A stretch of 64,000 nt of DNA, from contig NZ_FUXH01000002.1 of NCBI RefSeq assembly GCF_900167225.1, positions 1-64,000 of the forward strand. Direction: 5' to 3'. Below the pieces are notes generated by a model. That model saw nothing but the letters and a program-made list of their open reading frames with translations. It was not told the origin of the DNA and made no database searches. This DNA comes from Porphyromonas crevioricanis (lineage in GTDB: Bacteria > Bacteroidota > Bacteroidia > Bacteroidales > Porphyromonadaceae). The translations under genes and the position numbers were made by a program. This document shows positions 36,570 to 47,105 of this stretch, one piece after another. Within the stretch, counting starts at the first letter, position 1. The number at the start of each line of letters is the position of its first letter.

Positions 36570-36654
36570 TGTCGGAGGATAGCTGATGGCTATCTACTCT
36601 TTCGTGCAATATTTCTTTACTCCGATTATTTTGAGTCTGTGCAATGGCTTTATT

Positions 36655-38145
36655 TTACAAGACTATCTTCAGTGTCTTGTGGTTCCCTTTCTGCACAATT
36701 CGCAATACATAAATGCCTTCTGGCAGAGTAGAGGGAAGTTGCCATTCCGAGCCTGCATTTAGTGAAGTGTGAGCAAGGAGACTGCCTGAGATGTCGAATA
36801 GGGATACTTGGGTGTCATCGAAATGAGCTTTGATCATCCGACTGGCTTTGTTGTACGTATATCCTTCCTGCTCCGACTGCAGAAGATTGGGGGAGTCTAT
36901 TCCGGTAAATATCTCATCCTTGAGTACGATGTATGAGACATTTGTTTTCTGTGAATCATTGGGGTCTAACCTGAAAGAGACCATCACCTTCCCATTTCTT
37001 GACAAGAATGGAAATCCCATTACTGGGGTATCCGTTTCGGGTATCTTGTGGAAGTCGGACACGTCTACTCCTGTTTTCTGGTTGATCCATTCACTCAAAG
37101 TCATTTCGGTACCATCTTTGCGAGCGACAAAGCAGTCCCAACCTCCTGTTGGTGCATATTTGCCACAGAGCAGCTCGTCATCCGACCAGGCATTTATGGC
37201 AATAGCATCTGAAATCTTGTCGAATATGATAGACTTATTCTCCGATAGTTTGTGAATGTAGGGCGATTCTTTTCCGAGGTGTTCTTCTTCTTTGTTGTAC
37301 GGTCTAATTCCGGCGCAGATATATTCTTCATTGAAACTTGGGAGCATCTTACGTCCGGAGGAAGGAACAATTGCGAATTCAAAACCGCTTGGAAGAGGGA
37401 TTGTTGTACCGAAGAATGTAGCGTCGTCTAAGCCTTTGGAGTGGTATTGGCCATCTTCACCTATTTCCCAAACCATGAATCGATCCAGCCACCCAGTCCA
37501 GTCTTTTTTGAAACCCAAAGATTTTCTTCCCGTCTTGTGAACAGAACATGGCATTGGTGAACTGGGCATCTTTCTGCGGTACTTCTAGGATGGAAAGCTT
37601 GTACGGGCCATCTTCTTGCCGTATTCCAACAAAAGGTTTGAGTGTAAAAAGCCGCCTTTTTCTTTGGCTACATTCCCACAGATATATTTGCCATCCGCAG
37701 ATGCAAACATTGGCCCCACAAAGGGGTACTCCGAATCGGGACTGGTGAAAGCTGTGAATTTGTTGTCGGCTTCGGTTATGACACCTCCATTACCCTTTAC
37801 GACGAAAATGAGCATATCTCCGTTGTCGAATACAGAGACTATCTGGTGTTGTTCGGGTGGATAATAGCTTTCCTTTGTTTCAAGGTCGTACCGGAAACTA
37901 TTGTCTGGGTTGAGGCCGAAGATATAACGACCATTCCCGGAAATCCCTCCGGTGAGACAGCCAGTCTCGTGCTCTCCTGTGAGCATGATGGGGCCTTCTA
38001 CGATACCTTGTGCTTGCGAGGAGTGAGAGAAAAGAAAAGAGAAGAAAAACAGCCCGGGGGCAAGTAAAAGGGAGGAAGAGAAGTAACTTGAAGTTTTGAT
38101 AACCGCTGCAATTGAAGGACAATCGTGTTTCATAATGTGTTTCAT
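36655..38145 (-). pseudogene. T9SS-type secreted protein gene interrupted by two compensating frameshifts
   Basis: Two minus-strand frames belong to one gene. The 5' part (37585-38145) has a signal peptide ending SSQAQG and stops at a TAG. The 3' part (36655-37569) is in the same frame and ends in a T9SS-type domain (VSLFDISGSLLAHTSL, then LPEGIYVLRI). Between 37646 and 37510 a different frame gives clearly better protein, with LEVPQKDAQFTNAMFCSQDG and GKKIFGFQK matching the earlier FASADGKYICGN. The shifts fall at a homopolymer run of five A (37646-37650, plus strand) and one of six T (37504-37509). The encoded product would have about 496 residues. It may be a pseudogene, a phase-variable gene or two assembly errors. 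Confidence 0.75.
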
Positions 38146-38536
38146 TTTTACTTGATAGTGTTGTGAAATTAAAGGACCAACATTTATGACGTTGGTAAAA
38201 CTTGTTTCCGCAATATTAGATTTGTGTTTCTTGTGGTTTTCATGGTCTTTTCCATGGTATGCTTTTGCCTCAAAACCTTTGTTTTGGAGAACGGATAGAG
38301 GTTATTCTTGTTTGTTAAATGCTATGCTCGAATGGTTGGTATTTTGCCGTTTTTCTTAGAAAATACATGCCATCCGATCACGAGAGTAGATTTTTATGTA
38401 AGAATATCTCTTCGAGTTCTATCTTTTGTACATTTGTGGCAAGTGGTATGATGAATGTGATGCGGAAAGAAAAGAGAGGAGATTTCCTCTTTCTTCTTAT
38501 TTGCGTCTTTGTTGTGACCTTACTCGGAGAAGTTCT
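38146..38536. other. Divergent intergenic region
   Basis: This 391-base, AT-rich gap has one promoter box for the rightward gene (38429-38436). I see no box for the leftward gene and no small gene. Confidence 0.4.
38429..38436 (+). promoter_or_regulatory. Bacteroidota -7 box before the outer-membrane protein
   Basis: TACATTTG matches TAnnTTTG exactly, 101 bases before the start codon. There is no clear -33 TTTG. Confidence 0.45.
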
Positions 38537-40891
38537 ATGGTGAATATTTTGTCCCGAATCGTTTTTTCGTTACTCTGTCTTACAGGATTTATTTCTTCAA
38601 ATCTATATGCCCAAAGTGAGGGATCTATACAGGGCTTTGTCTTTTCTGACAAAAAACCGGTCGAATTTGCCTCAGTGATAATTTACGCCTCGGATAGCAC
38701 TGTGATTCTGAATGGTACTTATACAGACCGTCGAGGGTTTTATCATTTTAGGTCCCTAGTCTATGGCAAGTATAGGGTGGAGGTTTCCTCCGTCGGCCAT
38801 GAGAAGAAAGCTCTGACAGCAACGGTCGATAGCCTACATAGTGTGGTTACACTAAACTTCGATCTCCCTCTCCAGAACAAAGAGTTACAAGAAGTCTCTG
38901 TCTATGGATTTTCTCGCAATCATGTAGGTCGCCATAGCTATCATTTCGATAAGGCGCAGAAGAGTAGAGCTGCGGTTGCTCGAGATCTGGTTCTCTCACT
39001 TCCTCGTTTAAAGGAGAATCCAAGTACAGGGCGAATTGCCTCCGCCAATGGAGAGCCTGCTCCCCTTATCCTTATAAATGGAGTTGTTTCTGATGAAGAA
39101 GAGCTCAAAATGATTCCTCCTCAAAAGATTGTTCGTGTAGACTATTACGATTTGCCTCCTATGCGCTACAATACGGCCAATAGCGTGATTGATGTGATTA
39201 CCCTTTCTCTCGACGATGGGCACACTGGAGGGGGAGAACTGGGAATATTCCCCTTAGCTACAGAAGCTAATGCTCGTATGTCTTATGCCTATAACAAGAG
39301 GAGGCATAGAGCGAAGTTTTTCTCGAATGTCTTTTATCGGGATACTCGTCTTGGTCGTAAAGAACAACAAGAAATAAGCTATACAACAGAAACTCCTTAT
39401 TCATTTCTGTATGATAAGGAGGAGAAGTTCCTTGTCGAGAATCTACTTCTCAAAGGGGTATATACTTACACTGATGCAAACAAACAGACATTCCAGGCTT
39501 CTGTATCAGGTGTTTTTGACCATTTCAAAAATCGCAGTCAGTTATTGGCTGAGGCCTTTGTCAATACGAAAAAACAAAACCGCAGGGGAGAGTCTCATAG
39601 TAGAGCTTCGACCTTTAGTCCGATACTTGATTTATACTACGATTGTCGTCTGCCCAATGGAGATAAACTTTATGCAAATACTGTTTTTACAACCAATGTT
39701 GTGCAGCAGGTAATGGACGCAGAGGAGCGAGATCATGAGAATCTATCTCAAATTTTCTACCAAGATCATTTGTCTGCGAATAATCACAAGAGTTCCTTGA
39801 TAGCTCAGCTCGATTATGCTCATTATCTAGGGCGAACTCTCCTACATGCTGGAATACAGGGTATGTATTCGCGTTCTCTCTTTAAGATCGACGGAAGTAG
39901 TTTGGCGAAGAAAATTGATGATTTGCAGCAACAGTATCGGCAGCGTGTATATGTCTCTTTGGAGGGTGGCTTTGGCCATTTCTCTTATCGTATCACGCCA
40001 GCATTGTCTTTGGCCTACGCCTCTTCTCATTATGGACAGCCGGAATCTCGTATTCGTTTTTTCTTTAGTCCCGCAGCACAGCTTCTCTACCGATTCAAGC
40101 AGAGACACCGTTTGCGTCTTAGTATGGAGGGGGAGAATTATGTCCCCGAATTGGGGCAAACTACCAGCGCATTACGACAACTTAGAGAAGGACTCTTCTT
40201 TCGGAATAATCCTCATTTGAAGAATAGTTATCGCCTGAAGTCTCAAATTCAGCACAGTTGGGCAAACAAATACATCGATATAGAAACATCAGTCAGTTAC
40301 CGGCATGTTTGGGATGAATTGATTGCCTGTTTTGCAGAAGAAAAAATTAGTGGTGTAACGGCTATTGTGCAGTATCCTGACAATGCGAAATATTTTCGGC
40401 AGGTAGAGTTTCGGAGTGAACTTGCCCTGACGCCTTTGGGAAATGAAGTTCTCACTCTTCGTTTCTATGCTCATCCTCGCCAGCAGTACTACAAGTACAC
40501 GGACGAGAGGATCTCCTCTTTGAGCTCTCTTCCATTAGGAGCTTCGATTGCTTTTCGCAAGAGAAATTTTGGATTGCAGGCGGATTGCTCCTTACCATAC
40601 AAAAATCTACGTGGTTATTTCACATCTTCCTCTGACTGGTATTCTGCTGTAGCGATTTTTTATGGTGTTGGCAACTGGTCTTTCCGGGCTGGTGTAGAGA
40701 ATCTTTTTAGAGAAGAAATGTATGTCTCAGACAATCATCCGGATGTGCTTGTTCAAGAGAATGTTCACACTTATATGCGAGATAATTATTGGAAAGTCTT
40801 TGCCGGCTTCAGTTATTACTTCTCTATCGGGAAGGAGTATCGTTTTTCAAAAGAACTGGACAATGAGGACTATGACCGTGGAACTCTTTAA
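38537..40891 (+). CDS. TonB-receptor-like outer-membrane beta-barrel protein
   Basis: The 784-residue product starts at MVNILSRIVF (38537), with a signal peptide ending LYAQ. A carboxypeptidase-regulatory-like domain follows (GSIQGFVFSDKKPVEFASVIIYA, then GFYHFRSLVYGKYRVEVSS), then a plug-like part with PAPLILINGVVSDEEEL and ID-VITL. The rest is a long barrel of alternating aromatic strands. It resembles Bacteroidota outer-membrane proteins of the OMP_b-brl_3 type. No SusD-like partner lies beside it, so it is probably not a glycan-uptake pair. The open frame upstream to 38426 is noncoding. Confidence 0.85.
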   Translation: MVNILSRIVFSLLCLTGFISSNLYAQSEGSIQGFVFSDKKPVEFASVIIYASDSTVILNGTYTDRRGFYHFRSLVYGKYRVEVSSVGHEKKALTATVDSLHSVVTLNFDLPLQNKELQEVSVYGFSRNHVGRHSYHFDKAQKSRAAVARDLVLSLPRLKENPSTGRIASANGEPAPLILINGVVSDEEELKMIPPQKIVRVDYYDLPPMRYNTANSVIDVITLSLDDGHTGGGELGIFPLATEANARMSYAYNKRRHRAKFFSNVFYRDTRLGRKEQQEISYTTETPYSFLYDKEEKFLVENLLLKGVYTYTDANKQTFQASVSGVFDHFKNRSQLLAEAFVNTKKQNRRGESHSRASTFSPILDLYYDCRLPNGDKLYANTVFTTNVVQQVMDAEERDHENLSQIFYQDHLSANNHKSSLIAQLDYAHYLGRTLLHAGIQGMYSRSLFKIDGSSLAKKIDDLQQQYRQRVYVSLEGGFGHFSYRITPALSLAYASSHYGQPESRIRFFFSPAAQLLYRFKQRHRLRLSMEGENYVPELGQTTSALRQLREGLFFRNNPHLKNSYRLKSQIQHSWANKYIDIETSVSYRHVWDELIACFAEEKISGVTAIVQYPDNAKYFRQVEFRSELALTPLGNEVLTLRFYAHPRQQYYKYTDERISSLSSLPLGASIAFRKRNFGLQADCSLPYKNLRGYFTSSSDWYSAVAIFYGVGNWSFRAGVENLFREEMYVSDNHPDVLVQENVHTYMRDNYWKVFAGFSYYFSIGKEYRFSKELDNEDYDRGTL

Positions 40892-41417
40892 TCTTTGACT
40901 TTTTTATTAACCCCAGACCGGATACACTCCAAATCCAAGAATATATTTAACCCTGTCTTTGGAAGGTTTGCTGCTGTCAAAAAGAAAGTCTTTTGGTTTG
41001 AATGTTATTCTAATTGAAAGAAAAAAGGAGGTTGGACTAAATTTATTTGCTGTATCAGCCATCTAAGTTTGCATGGAAGTGTTTGTTTTCATACCTTAGC
41101 TGCGCACAGATTGGATCGTAGGTCTTTTGGGGGGTTGGGCTGGCGATCATTTTGGGGTGCAGAAGATATGCCAAGGATCATAGGTACAATGAGCATCAAT
41201 AGCACAAGCAAATACCAGACGGGTTCTTTTGTAGAGAATTTTCGGGGAGATTTTACCCACTCTCGGCTGACTGCACCTTCTTTCTCCGAGAGCAGAGAAG
41301 TCGAGCTGTTTATCACCTCCTTCAAAGGGAGATGCTAGTGAACTAATAGAGGATTTTTCGTAACAGATCAACAAGAAGATTAGTCGTTTTAGTAATTCAA
41401 AAATATTTTCAAAAACA
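40892..41417. other. Intergenic region before the surface-protein run
   Basis: This 526-base gap has one exact -7 box, TAAGTTTG, at 41064-41071, with a TTTG at 41046-41049 that is too close for standard spacing. A TTG-initiated minus-strand frame (41089-41325) encodes one membrane helix, but support is weak. Nothing else was seen. Confidence 0.4.
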
Positions 41418-44039
41418 ATGAACCGAAAGAAAAATCATTACTTACTTGGTTTCGTTATTCCTGCAGTTTGTTCTGCCTTTGTTGTGAACACTCCAGCCAA
41501 TGCCTCTGCATTGAGACCCTTGTCTTATGCAACACATAGTGTGAGAGCTGAGGAGCCTGCAGAAGCTTTCGCCGAAGAGGCTGTGGAAGTTGTAGAAATG
41601 ACAGAAGCCGGCAAACTCAAGGAAAAGTTGGGCGAAAAGCTCGCTACTGTCAAATCTCTGAAGGTGAAAGGCCCCATCAATGTAGTGGATCTTCGTGTTA
41701 TTAAGACTGATATGACTGCTGTTGAAAGCGTTGATTTGGAAGACGCAAATATTCAAGAGCACAAGGAAGGTACCAGTACATATGCTGCCAATGAAATTGG
41801 TGGATTTCAATTCAGTCAAGTTGAAAAGATCACTAAATTCGTATTCCCTAAGAGCTTGAAAACGATTGGGAGAAAAGCATTTATGGGATCCAAACTCAAG
41901 GAGGTTATTCTCCCGGAAGGGCTTGAGACTTTGACTAAAGAGGCTTTTCAAGGTTCTGTCGATCTCAAGAAAGTTGTATTGCCCGGCTCTTTGAGAGTTG
42001 TTACCTATTCTGCTTTCTCCGGTTGTAAGGCTCTCGAGTCATTGACATTGAACGAAGGAATTCAAGAGATTGAAAGCACTGCATTCAAGAATTGCAATGC
42101 TTTGACTGCTGTTTCTTTTCCATCTACAATCACTAAGGTTCAGGGTTCTGCTTTCAATAACTGCAAGGCCTTGAAAGAAGTGACCAGTCTGGCAACCACT
42201 CCTCCCTCTCTTGAGGCTTCTGCTTTTGCGCAAGAGGTGTTCGATGGAGCCAAGTTGCTGGTAGCAAAGGGTAGCTTGGATAAATACAGAGCTGATGAGA
42301 AATGGAATAAGTTCAAAACAATAGAAGAAGTCCAAGGCGAAGTGATTGTTGATCCCAATCAAATCGTTGCTATGGAGACAGCTGGTCAGTTGGCTATCAA
42401 GCTGGAAGGCAAGTTAGATAAGGTTGAGGCTCTGAAGGTCACAGGAAAGATCAATGCGGAAGACTTGAAGACCATGAAAGAGATGGTGAAGTTGGCTGAG
42501 ATTGATCTTTCCGAAGCCCAGATTGAGGGCACGGAAACAGCTGCGGCTAACACAATCGGAGAAGCACAATTCAGTGGAAAAGCTATTTTGACGCGTTTTG
42601 TATTCCCAATGAATCTAGTGAAGATTGAGAAAGAAGCATTCAAAGGAACCACTTTGGCAGAGGTAGCCTTGCCAGAAACCCTCACTGATTTGGGAGAGAG
42701 CGCATTTATGGATTGTGCTGAACTCTCTGGTCTTACGTTGCCTGCATCTCTCAGCACCCTTGGCTCTGATGTGATCAAGGGTTGTCCCAAGGTGACGATT
42801 CTCACCAGCAAGCCAACCACCCCTCCAACTGCTACTGCTGCTGCTTTCGAGGGACTTTACTCTACCCTTGAGTTACGTATTCCAGCAGAAGCCAAAGCTG
42901 CTTACAAAGCTCATGAGATGTGGTCAAAGTTCACCAATGTGAAAGATTTGGAAGGTAACCCAATCAGCGAAGATCCTGCTATCTTCACAATCACGATGGA
43001 TGAAGCCGGTAAGCTCAAAGACTTGCTGACCGAAGATCAGAAGAATACCCTCACCGCAATTAAGGTGAATGGCCCGATCAATGTCAGAGACTTGCGAACT
43101 CTGAAGAAAGAACTGATCTTGATTGAAAAGATCGATTTGGCTGATGCTAATATCGAAGCTGTAACTATCGGAGAAAAAGAATATCCGGCCAACTCGTTTG
43201 AGGAGTCTCAGTTTGAGGAGAAGAGAACTCTCAAGTACTTCATATTCCCTAAGACGATCAAGAGAATAACTGCCAATGCCTTCAAAGGATCGGGTCTTGT
43301 AGAAGCCATCTTGCCCGAAGGCCTGGAAATGATAGATGGGATATACGCTTTTGCTTTCTGTTCAAATTTAACCAAGGCTTCTATACCAGCTTCATTGAAA
43401 GTTCTCCCTGCATATACATTCGTAAGTAATGCTAATCTGCAGGAAGTAACCTTTAAAGCAGGGCTAGAGGAGATCCAGAACAGAGCTTTCTCTGGCTGTA
43501 AGATGTTGTCATCAGTTAGTTTGCCGGAAACTCTTAAGTCTTTGGAAGGCGGAGCTTTCAAGGGTTGTGTACCTTTGACGGAGTTGACATTGCCAGCTTC
43601 TCTCCAGAAATTGGGTAAGGATGTAGTAAAAGAATGTCCCAACTTAACTAAACTTGTTTGTCTGCCGACCACTCCTCCCGAGGCTCCTGTAGATGCATTT
43701 GAAGCTGTTTTGTATCAGAACTTGGAGCTTCGTATTCCTAAGGAGGCTTTCGAGGCTTACGATAGCCACGCTGCTTGGTCTCAATTCCGTAACCTGAAAG
43801 ATTTGGAGGGTAAGCCCTTGGCTATTGACAATGAACTCTCGAAGATCTCTGGTGTGAGAGTAGCTGGAAATGTGATTTCGATAGAAGTATCTGGAATGTC
43901 TACACTTGTCATATACGATGTCTTGGGTAGAGAGATTTATCCTCTTAGTCTAGTTGCTTCGAAGGCAGAAGTGAATGTGAAGACTGGGGCTTACATTGTT
44001 GTTCTCAACGGTAAAGCAACAAAGGTGATGGTCGATTGA
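41418..44039 (+). CDS. BspA-like leucine-rich-repeat T9SS-type surface protein, three tandem modules
   Basis: The 873-residue product has a signal peptide (ending NASA). Three modules of about 240 residues follow, opening with MTEAGKLKEKL, METAGQLAIKL and MDEAGKLKDLL. Each has a K-V-x-G-x-IN-x-x-DL strand, then BspA-type repeats of about 23 residues (LKTIGRKAFMGSKLKEVILPEGL is typical), then LATTPP or PTTPP and an AY-x-H-x-x-W-x-x-F end. The last 65 residues are a T9SS-type domain with LVIYDVLGREIYPL and GAYIVVLNGKATKVMV. BspA-like proteins bind fibronectin or other bacteria in Tannerella and Treponema; the target here is unknown. It heads a run of four surface genes. Confidence 0.9.
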   Translation: MNRKKNHYLLGFVIPAVCSAFVVNTPANASALRPLSYATHSVRAEEPAEAFAEEAVEVVEMTEAGKLKEKLGEKLATVKSLKVKGPINVVDLRVIKTDMTAVESVDLEDANIQEHKEGTSTYAANEIGGFQFSQVEKITKFVFPKSLKTIGRKAFMGSKLKEVILPEGLETLTKEAFQGSVDLKKVVLPGSLRVVTYSAFSGCKALESLTLNEGIQEIESTAFKNCNALTAVSFPSTITKVQGSAFNNCKALKEVTSLATTPPSLEASAFAQEVFDGAKLLVAKGSLDKYRADEKWNKFKTIEEVQGEVIVDPNQIVAMETAGQLAIKLEGKLDKVEALKVTGKINAEDLKTMKEMVKLAEIDLSEAQIEGTETAAANTIGEAQFSGKAILTRFVFPMNLVKIEKEAFKGTTLAEVALPETLTDLGESAFMDCAELSGLTLPASLSTLGSDVIKGCPKVTILTSKPTTPPTATAAAFEGLYSTLELRIPAEAKAAYKAHEMWSKFTNVKDLEGNPISEDPAIFTITMDEAGKLKDLLTEDQKNTLTAIKVNGPINVRDLRTLKKELILIEKIDLADANIEAVTIGEKEYPANSFEESQFEEKRTLKYFIFPKTIKRITANAFKGSGLVEAILPEGLEMIDGIYAFAFCSNLTKASIPASLKVLPAYTFVSNANLQEVTFKAGLEEIQNRAFSGCKMLSSVSLPETLKSLEGGAFKGCVPLTELTLPASLQKLGKDVVKECPNLTKLVCLPTTPPEAPVDAFEAVLYQNLELRIPKEAFEAYDSHAAWSQFRNLKDLEGKPLAIDNELSKISGVRVAGNVISIEVSGMSTLVIYDVLGREIYPLSLVASKAEVNVKTGAYIVVLNGKATKVMVD

Positions 44040-44060
44040 TCTGTTTTTGATATAATAAAG

Positions 44061-45977
44061 ATGAAGAAGTTATTTATCTTCTGCATTACAATCGCACTGG
44101 CTTCGGCCGTGCGATTGTTTGCACAAGCAAACTCTCAGGACATACCTCTGATGACCTCAGAGGGTCGTTTTTATTGGGGGTATTGTGATCTCGAATCTCC
44201 GTTGAGTAGGCCAGGGCGCGGATATCCCAAAGGCTTTATAGGCAATGATACTAAGATTAGTTCCTTTGCTCGTTTCAAGGCAGACAAGACTAAGGCGTAC
44301 AGTGGAGCTAAGGTTTTGGGTATGCGTGTGGGTGTGTGTGCAGATATTCCCTCTGCGGAGTTATTCGTGAGAAACACTCTTGAGGGAACCTCTCCCTTGC
44401 TTAGCAAGGTCACTAATTTGAGGCAGGGTTGGAATGAAGTGTTCTTCAATAATTCTTATTCTTTGGAGGAGAAGGATGTGGTTTTTGGCTACACCTATAC
44501 TCAGAAAGATGTACTTGCTTCTCCTTTTGTTATAAGCGTGGACGAGGTTATATCTGCTCCCATGGAAGGCAATTACATCTCTTTGAATGGAGGCCCCCCC
44601 ACGGTTCGTACCCATGAGCAAGGTTGTCTCAGAATCCAGTTGATTTTGGACGGGGATCATCCTGAATTCCATAACAAAACTCAGATTGCGGATTTAAAGC
44701 TTTCTCCTGTTATGAACGAAAAGGGAGAGATAACAGCTAAATATAAGCTATATAACATGGGGTCGAATAGGATTGAAAAGGTCGAGATCTCTTACTATGT
44801 AGATAATAAGCTGTGCAAACAGTCGGAGCATGTGACCTCTCTGCTTCCTTTGGAGCCTCTCGAGATAGAGGACAAAGAAATCAAAGTGTTGGGAGGCAAA
44901 GAGCTGGGTGTCAAAGTTAGCAAGGTGAATGATCAGAAAATCTTCTCCCAGCCGAGTGTTTTCTCTTTGGAAAAAATTTTGGAAAAGGCTTATCCACGAA
45001 AGGTTCTTTTGGAAAACTTTTCTACTGAGTTTTGTAGCTCTTGTCCGGGAGGCCATTCTCAGTTGAAAGAATTGATTGGAGAATCTTTCTCAGACAAGGT
45101 CACTTGGGTTGTTCATCATGTTGGATTTACCTATGATAAGTTTACATTAGAGGAGAGCAAATCGTTGGAGATGCTCTATGGAGATCCTCACAACCCGCCT
45201 TATCCGGAAGGTCCCTTTGCTCCTGCTATATCTCTTGACAGGACTTCTTCGGAACTTAAAATATTAAGCACCAAAGAAAAATTTCCTGCACATCGTATCT
45301 TTTCTAAAGACAAGGAAAAGACTAAGATGTTCTTTGAGGAAGCTGTGGAAAGACCGGCTCTCCTTACAATAGAACTTACTGAAGCCTATCGGGCGGAAGA
45401 TCATAGTCTGAACATCTCCATATCAGGGGAGACTTTGCCTATGCTTGCAGGTAAGGGTATATATGCCAATATCTACATTGTGGAAGATCATATCTATTCT
45501 ACAGATCAAGTTGGTACTGGGACTGATGAGAATGGAAAGAGAAAGCCCTTTATTCATAATGGAGTGTTGAGAAAGTTTGTAACCCCGATTGCCGGTGAAT
45601 TGATTAAGGTCAGTGCCGAAAATAAGTACTCATTTGAGACTGCTTGTACTCTTGATCGAAGCTGGAACCCTGCTAATCTGCGTATTGTGGCCTTTGTTGC
45701 TAAGGCATTGAAAAGCGATCCGCTTGATTGTCAGGTGTACAATGCAGAAGAGACAATCATTTCGACGTTTAAAAATGTCGATCTCATCCAAGATGATGCT
45801 CAAACTCTCTTGTTTGTGAAAAATGGTACTATCTTTTGTTCTGGGGAGGCTTCTATTGATTCTGTCTATAGCCTTGAAGGGAAGCGTTGTCTCAATGAAG
45901 GGCTGGAATCGGGTGTTTATGTTATCCGAGTGAGAAAGGGCAACAAGATGTTTGTTCGCAAGATCAACATTAAGTGA
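44061..45977 (+). CDS. Omp28-related secreted protein with thioredoxin-like C-S-S-C motif and T9SS domain
   Basis: The 638-residue product has a signal peptide ending LFAQ. Near residue 325 lies VLLENFSTEFCSSCPGGHSQLKEL, a thioredoxin-like active site of the kind seen in Bacteroidota Omp28-family proteins. The domain continues with WVVHHVGFTYD. The N-terminal half looks beta-rich. The end (DSVYSLEGKRCLNEGL, then GVYVIRVRKGNKMFVRKINI) is a T9SS-type domain. Whether the C-x2-C pair is redox active on the surface is not known. It follows the BspA-like gene by 21 bases. Confidence 0.85.
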   Translation: MKKLFIFCITIALASAVRLFAQANSQDIPLMTSEGRFYWGYCDLESPLSRPGRGYPKGFIGNDTKISSFARFKADKTKAYSGAKVLGMRVGVCADIPSAELFVRNTLEGTSPLLSKVTNLRQGWNEVFFNNSYSLEEKDVVFGYTYTQKDVLASPFVISVDEVISAPMEGNYISLNGGPPTVRTHEQGCLRIQLILDGDHPEFHNKTQIADLKLSPVMNEKGEITAKYKLYNMGSNRIEKVEISYYVDNKLCKQSEHVTSLLPLEPLEIEDKEIKVLGGKELGVKVSKVNDQKIFSQPSVFSLEKILEKAYPRKVLLENFSTEFCSSCPGGHSQLKELIGESFSDKVTWVVHHVGFTYDKFTLEESKSLEMLYGDPHNPPYPEGPFAPAISLDRTSSELKILSTKEKFPAHRIFSKDKEKTKMFFEEAVERPALLTIELTEAYRAEDHSLNISISGETLPMLAGKGIYANIYIVEDHIYSTDQVGTGTDENGKRKPFIHNGVLRKFVTPIAGELIKVSAENKYSFETACTLDRSWNPANLRIVAFVAKALKSDPLDCQVYNAEETIISTFKNVDLIQDDAQTLLFVKNGTIFCSGEASIDSVYSLEGKRCLNEGLESGVYVIRVRKGNKMFVRKINIK

Positions 45978-46031
45978 GTGTTGTTTTGAGTGCAAAATTT
46001 ATTTTAATACCATCTTTGATTATTTTGAATC

Positions 46032-47048
46032 ATGAATACTAATTCTAAGCTGCGTTATTTGTTTTTATCCATAGGGCTGGTGTCTTGTTTGTTGCAAGGG
46101 ATTTTTGTCTTGAGTGCGCAAGAAAGTCAGGCTGTTATTAAATTGTGGACAAGAAAAGAAATAGGCACAACTCTTGACCTAACTATAGAGCATGGTGAAG
46201 GAACAGAGATAAAGGTTGAAGGGGCCGAAAAAAATCTTTTCAACTCGGGTTACTACACGATAAAGGATAAAGAGATCAGAATTGTAGGTCCTGTGCACCG
46301 ACTTTTTTGTTTTGAGAATCAACTTGACTCTGTAGATATTAGTGGCAGTTCTGTAATCGAGTATTTGGGCTGTAGTAATAACAGAATGAAGAAGCTTATC
46401 ATTGGTGAGGCTAATGCCTCGATGAAGACACTACACTGCTACGGCAATGAGCTCCGCTCTTTGGATCTGGAGAAACTCCCCAACTTGGAGTTCCTTAATT
46501 GCTATTACAACTACCTGAGTGATTTGGATCTAACTCCTTGTTCGAAGTTGAAATTTGTGGCTGTTTTCGGTTGTTTTATCAAAGGCGATAAGGCCGAAAA
46601 GTTTATCAACAGTATGCCAACTTGCGGAATATTGACTCCGGGTTTGTTCTTTGCAGTAAATATTCTAAATGCCACACATAATGAGACTAATGTTTTTTAC
46701 AAAGATCTCATTGACAAGGCTAAAGCAAAGAATTGGCTTGTGAAGGACTTTGCTATGGGGGCAAATGAGTATAATGGAATAGACTATGAAGGAGAACCAA
46801 ACCCCATAAGTTTATTTCCTACTGAGAAGAGGCTTTTTGTGGTGAAGTTGGATAAGAGTTCGAATCGTTGCTATATCGAAGGAGCTCGCCCTAATACCGT
46901 AGGGGCTATATTGGGGATGGACGGATCCTGTATCAAGGTCTTTTCTATTGACAATGAAGGTAGAGCTGTTATTGAGTTGGATTCTCTTTCTTCAGGAACT
47001 TATTTGATACATATAGATAGGAGAGAGGTTAGCAAGTTTGTTCTCTGA
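46032..47048 (+). CDS. Short leucine-rich-repeat T9SS-type surface protein
   Basis: The 338-residue product has a signal peptide ending LSAQ. About four degenerate leucine-rich repeats follow (LDSVDISG, LGCSNNRMKKL, LHCYGNELRSLDL, LNCYYNYLSDLDL). A conserved block AKAKNWLVKDF-x-GIDYEGE resembles AKSKGWIPQEW-x-WIDYEGS in the 23251 gene. The end (GSCIKVFSIDNEGRAVIELD, then GTYLIHIDRREVSKFVL) fits a T9SS-type domain. It lies 54 bases after the Omp28-like gene. Confidence 0.82.
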   Translation: MNTNSKLRYLFLSIGLVSCLLQGIFVLSAQESQAVIKLWTRKEIGTTLDLTIEHGEGTEIKVEGAEKNLFNSGYYTIKDKEIRIVGPVHRLFCFENQLDSVDISGSSVIEYLGCSNNRMKKLIIGEANASMKTLHCYGNELRSLDLEKLPNLEFLNCYYNYLSDLDLTPCSKLKFVAVFGCFIKGDKAEKFINSMPTCGILTPGLFFAVNILNATHNETNVFYKDLIDKAKAKNWLVKDFAMGANEYNGIDYEGEPNPISLFPTEKRLFVVKLDKSSNRCYIEGARPNTVGAILGMDGSCIKVFSIDNEGRAVIELDSLSSGTYLIHIDRREVSKFVL

Positions 47049-47105
47049 CATCTTCTGTTATCTATTAATAAGCGATTGGTTAAAAGATTGATATAGCAAA
47101 TAGAC

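Noticed and set aside
41089-41325. Small membrane protein on the minus strand
   Set aside because: It has one good hydrophobic stretch (VWYLLVLLMLIVPMILG), but starts with TTG, has no promoter box I can see and no recognisable relatives.
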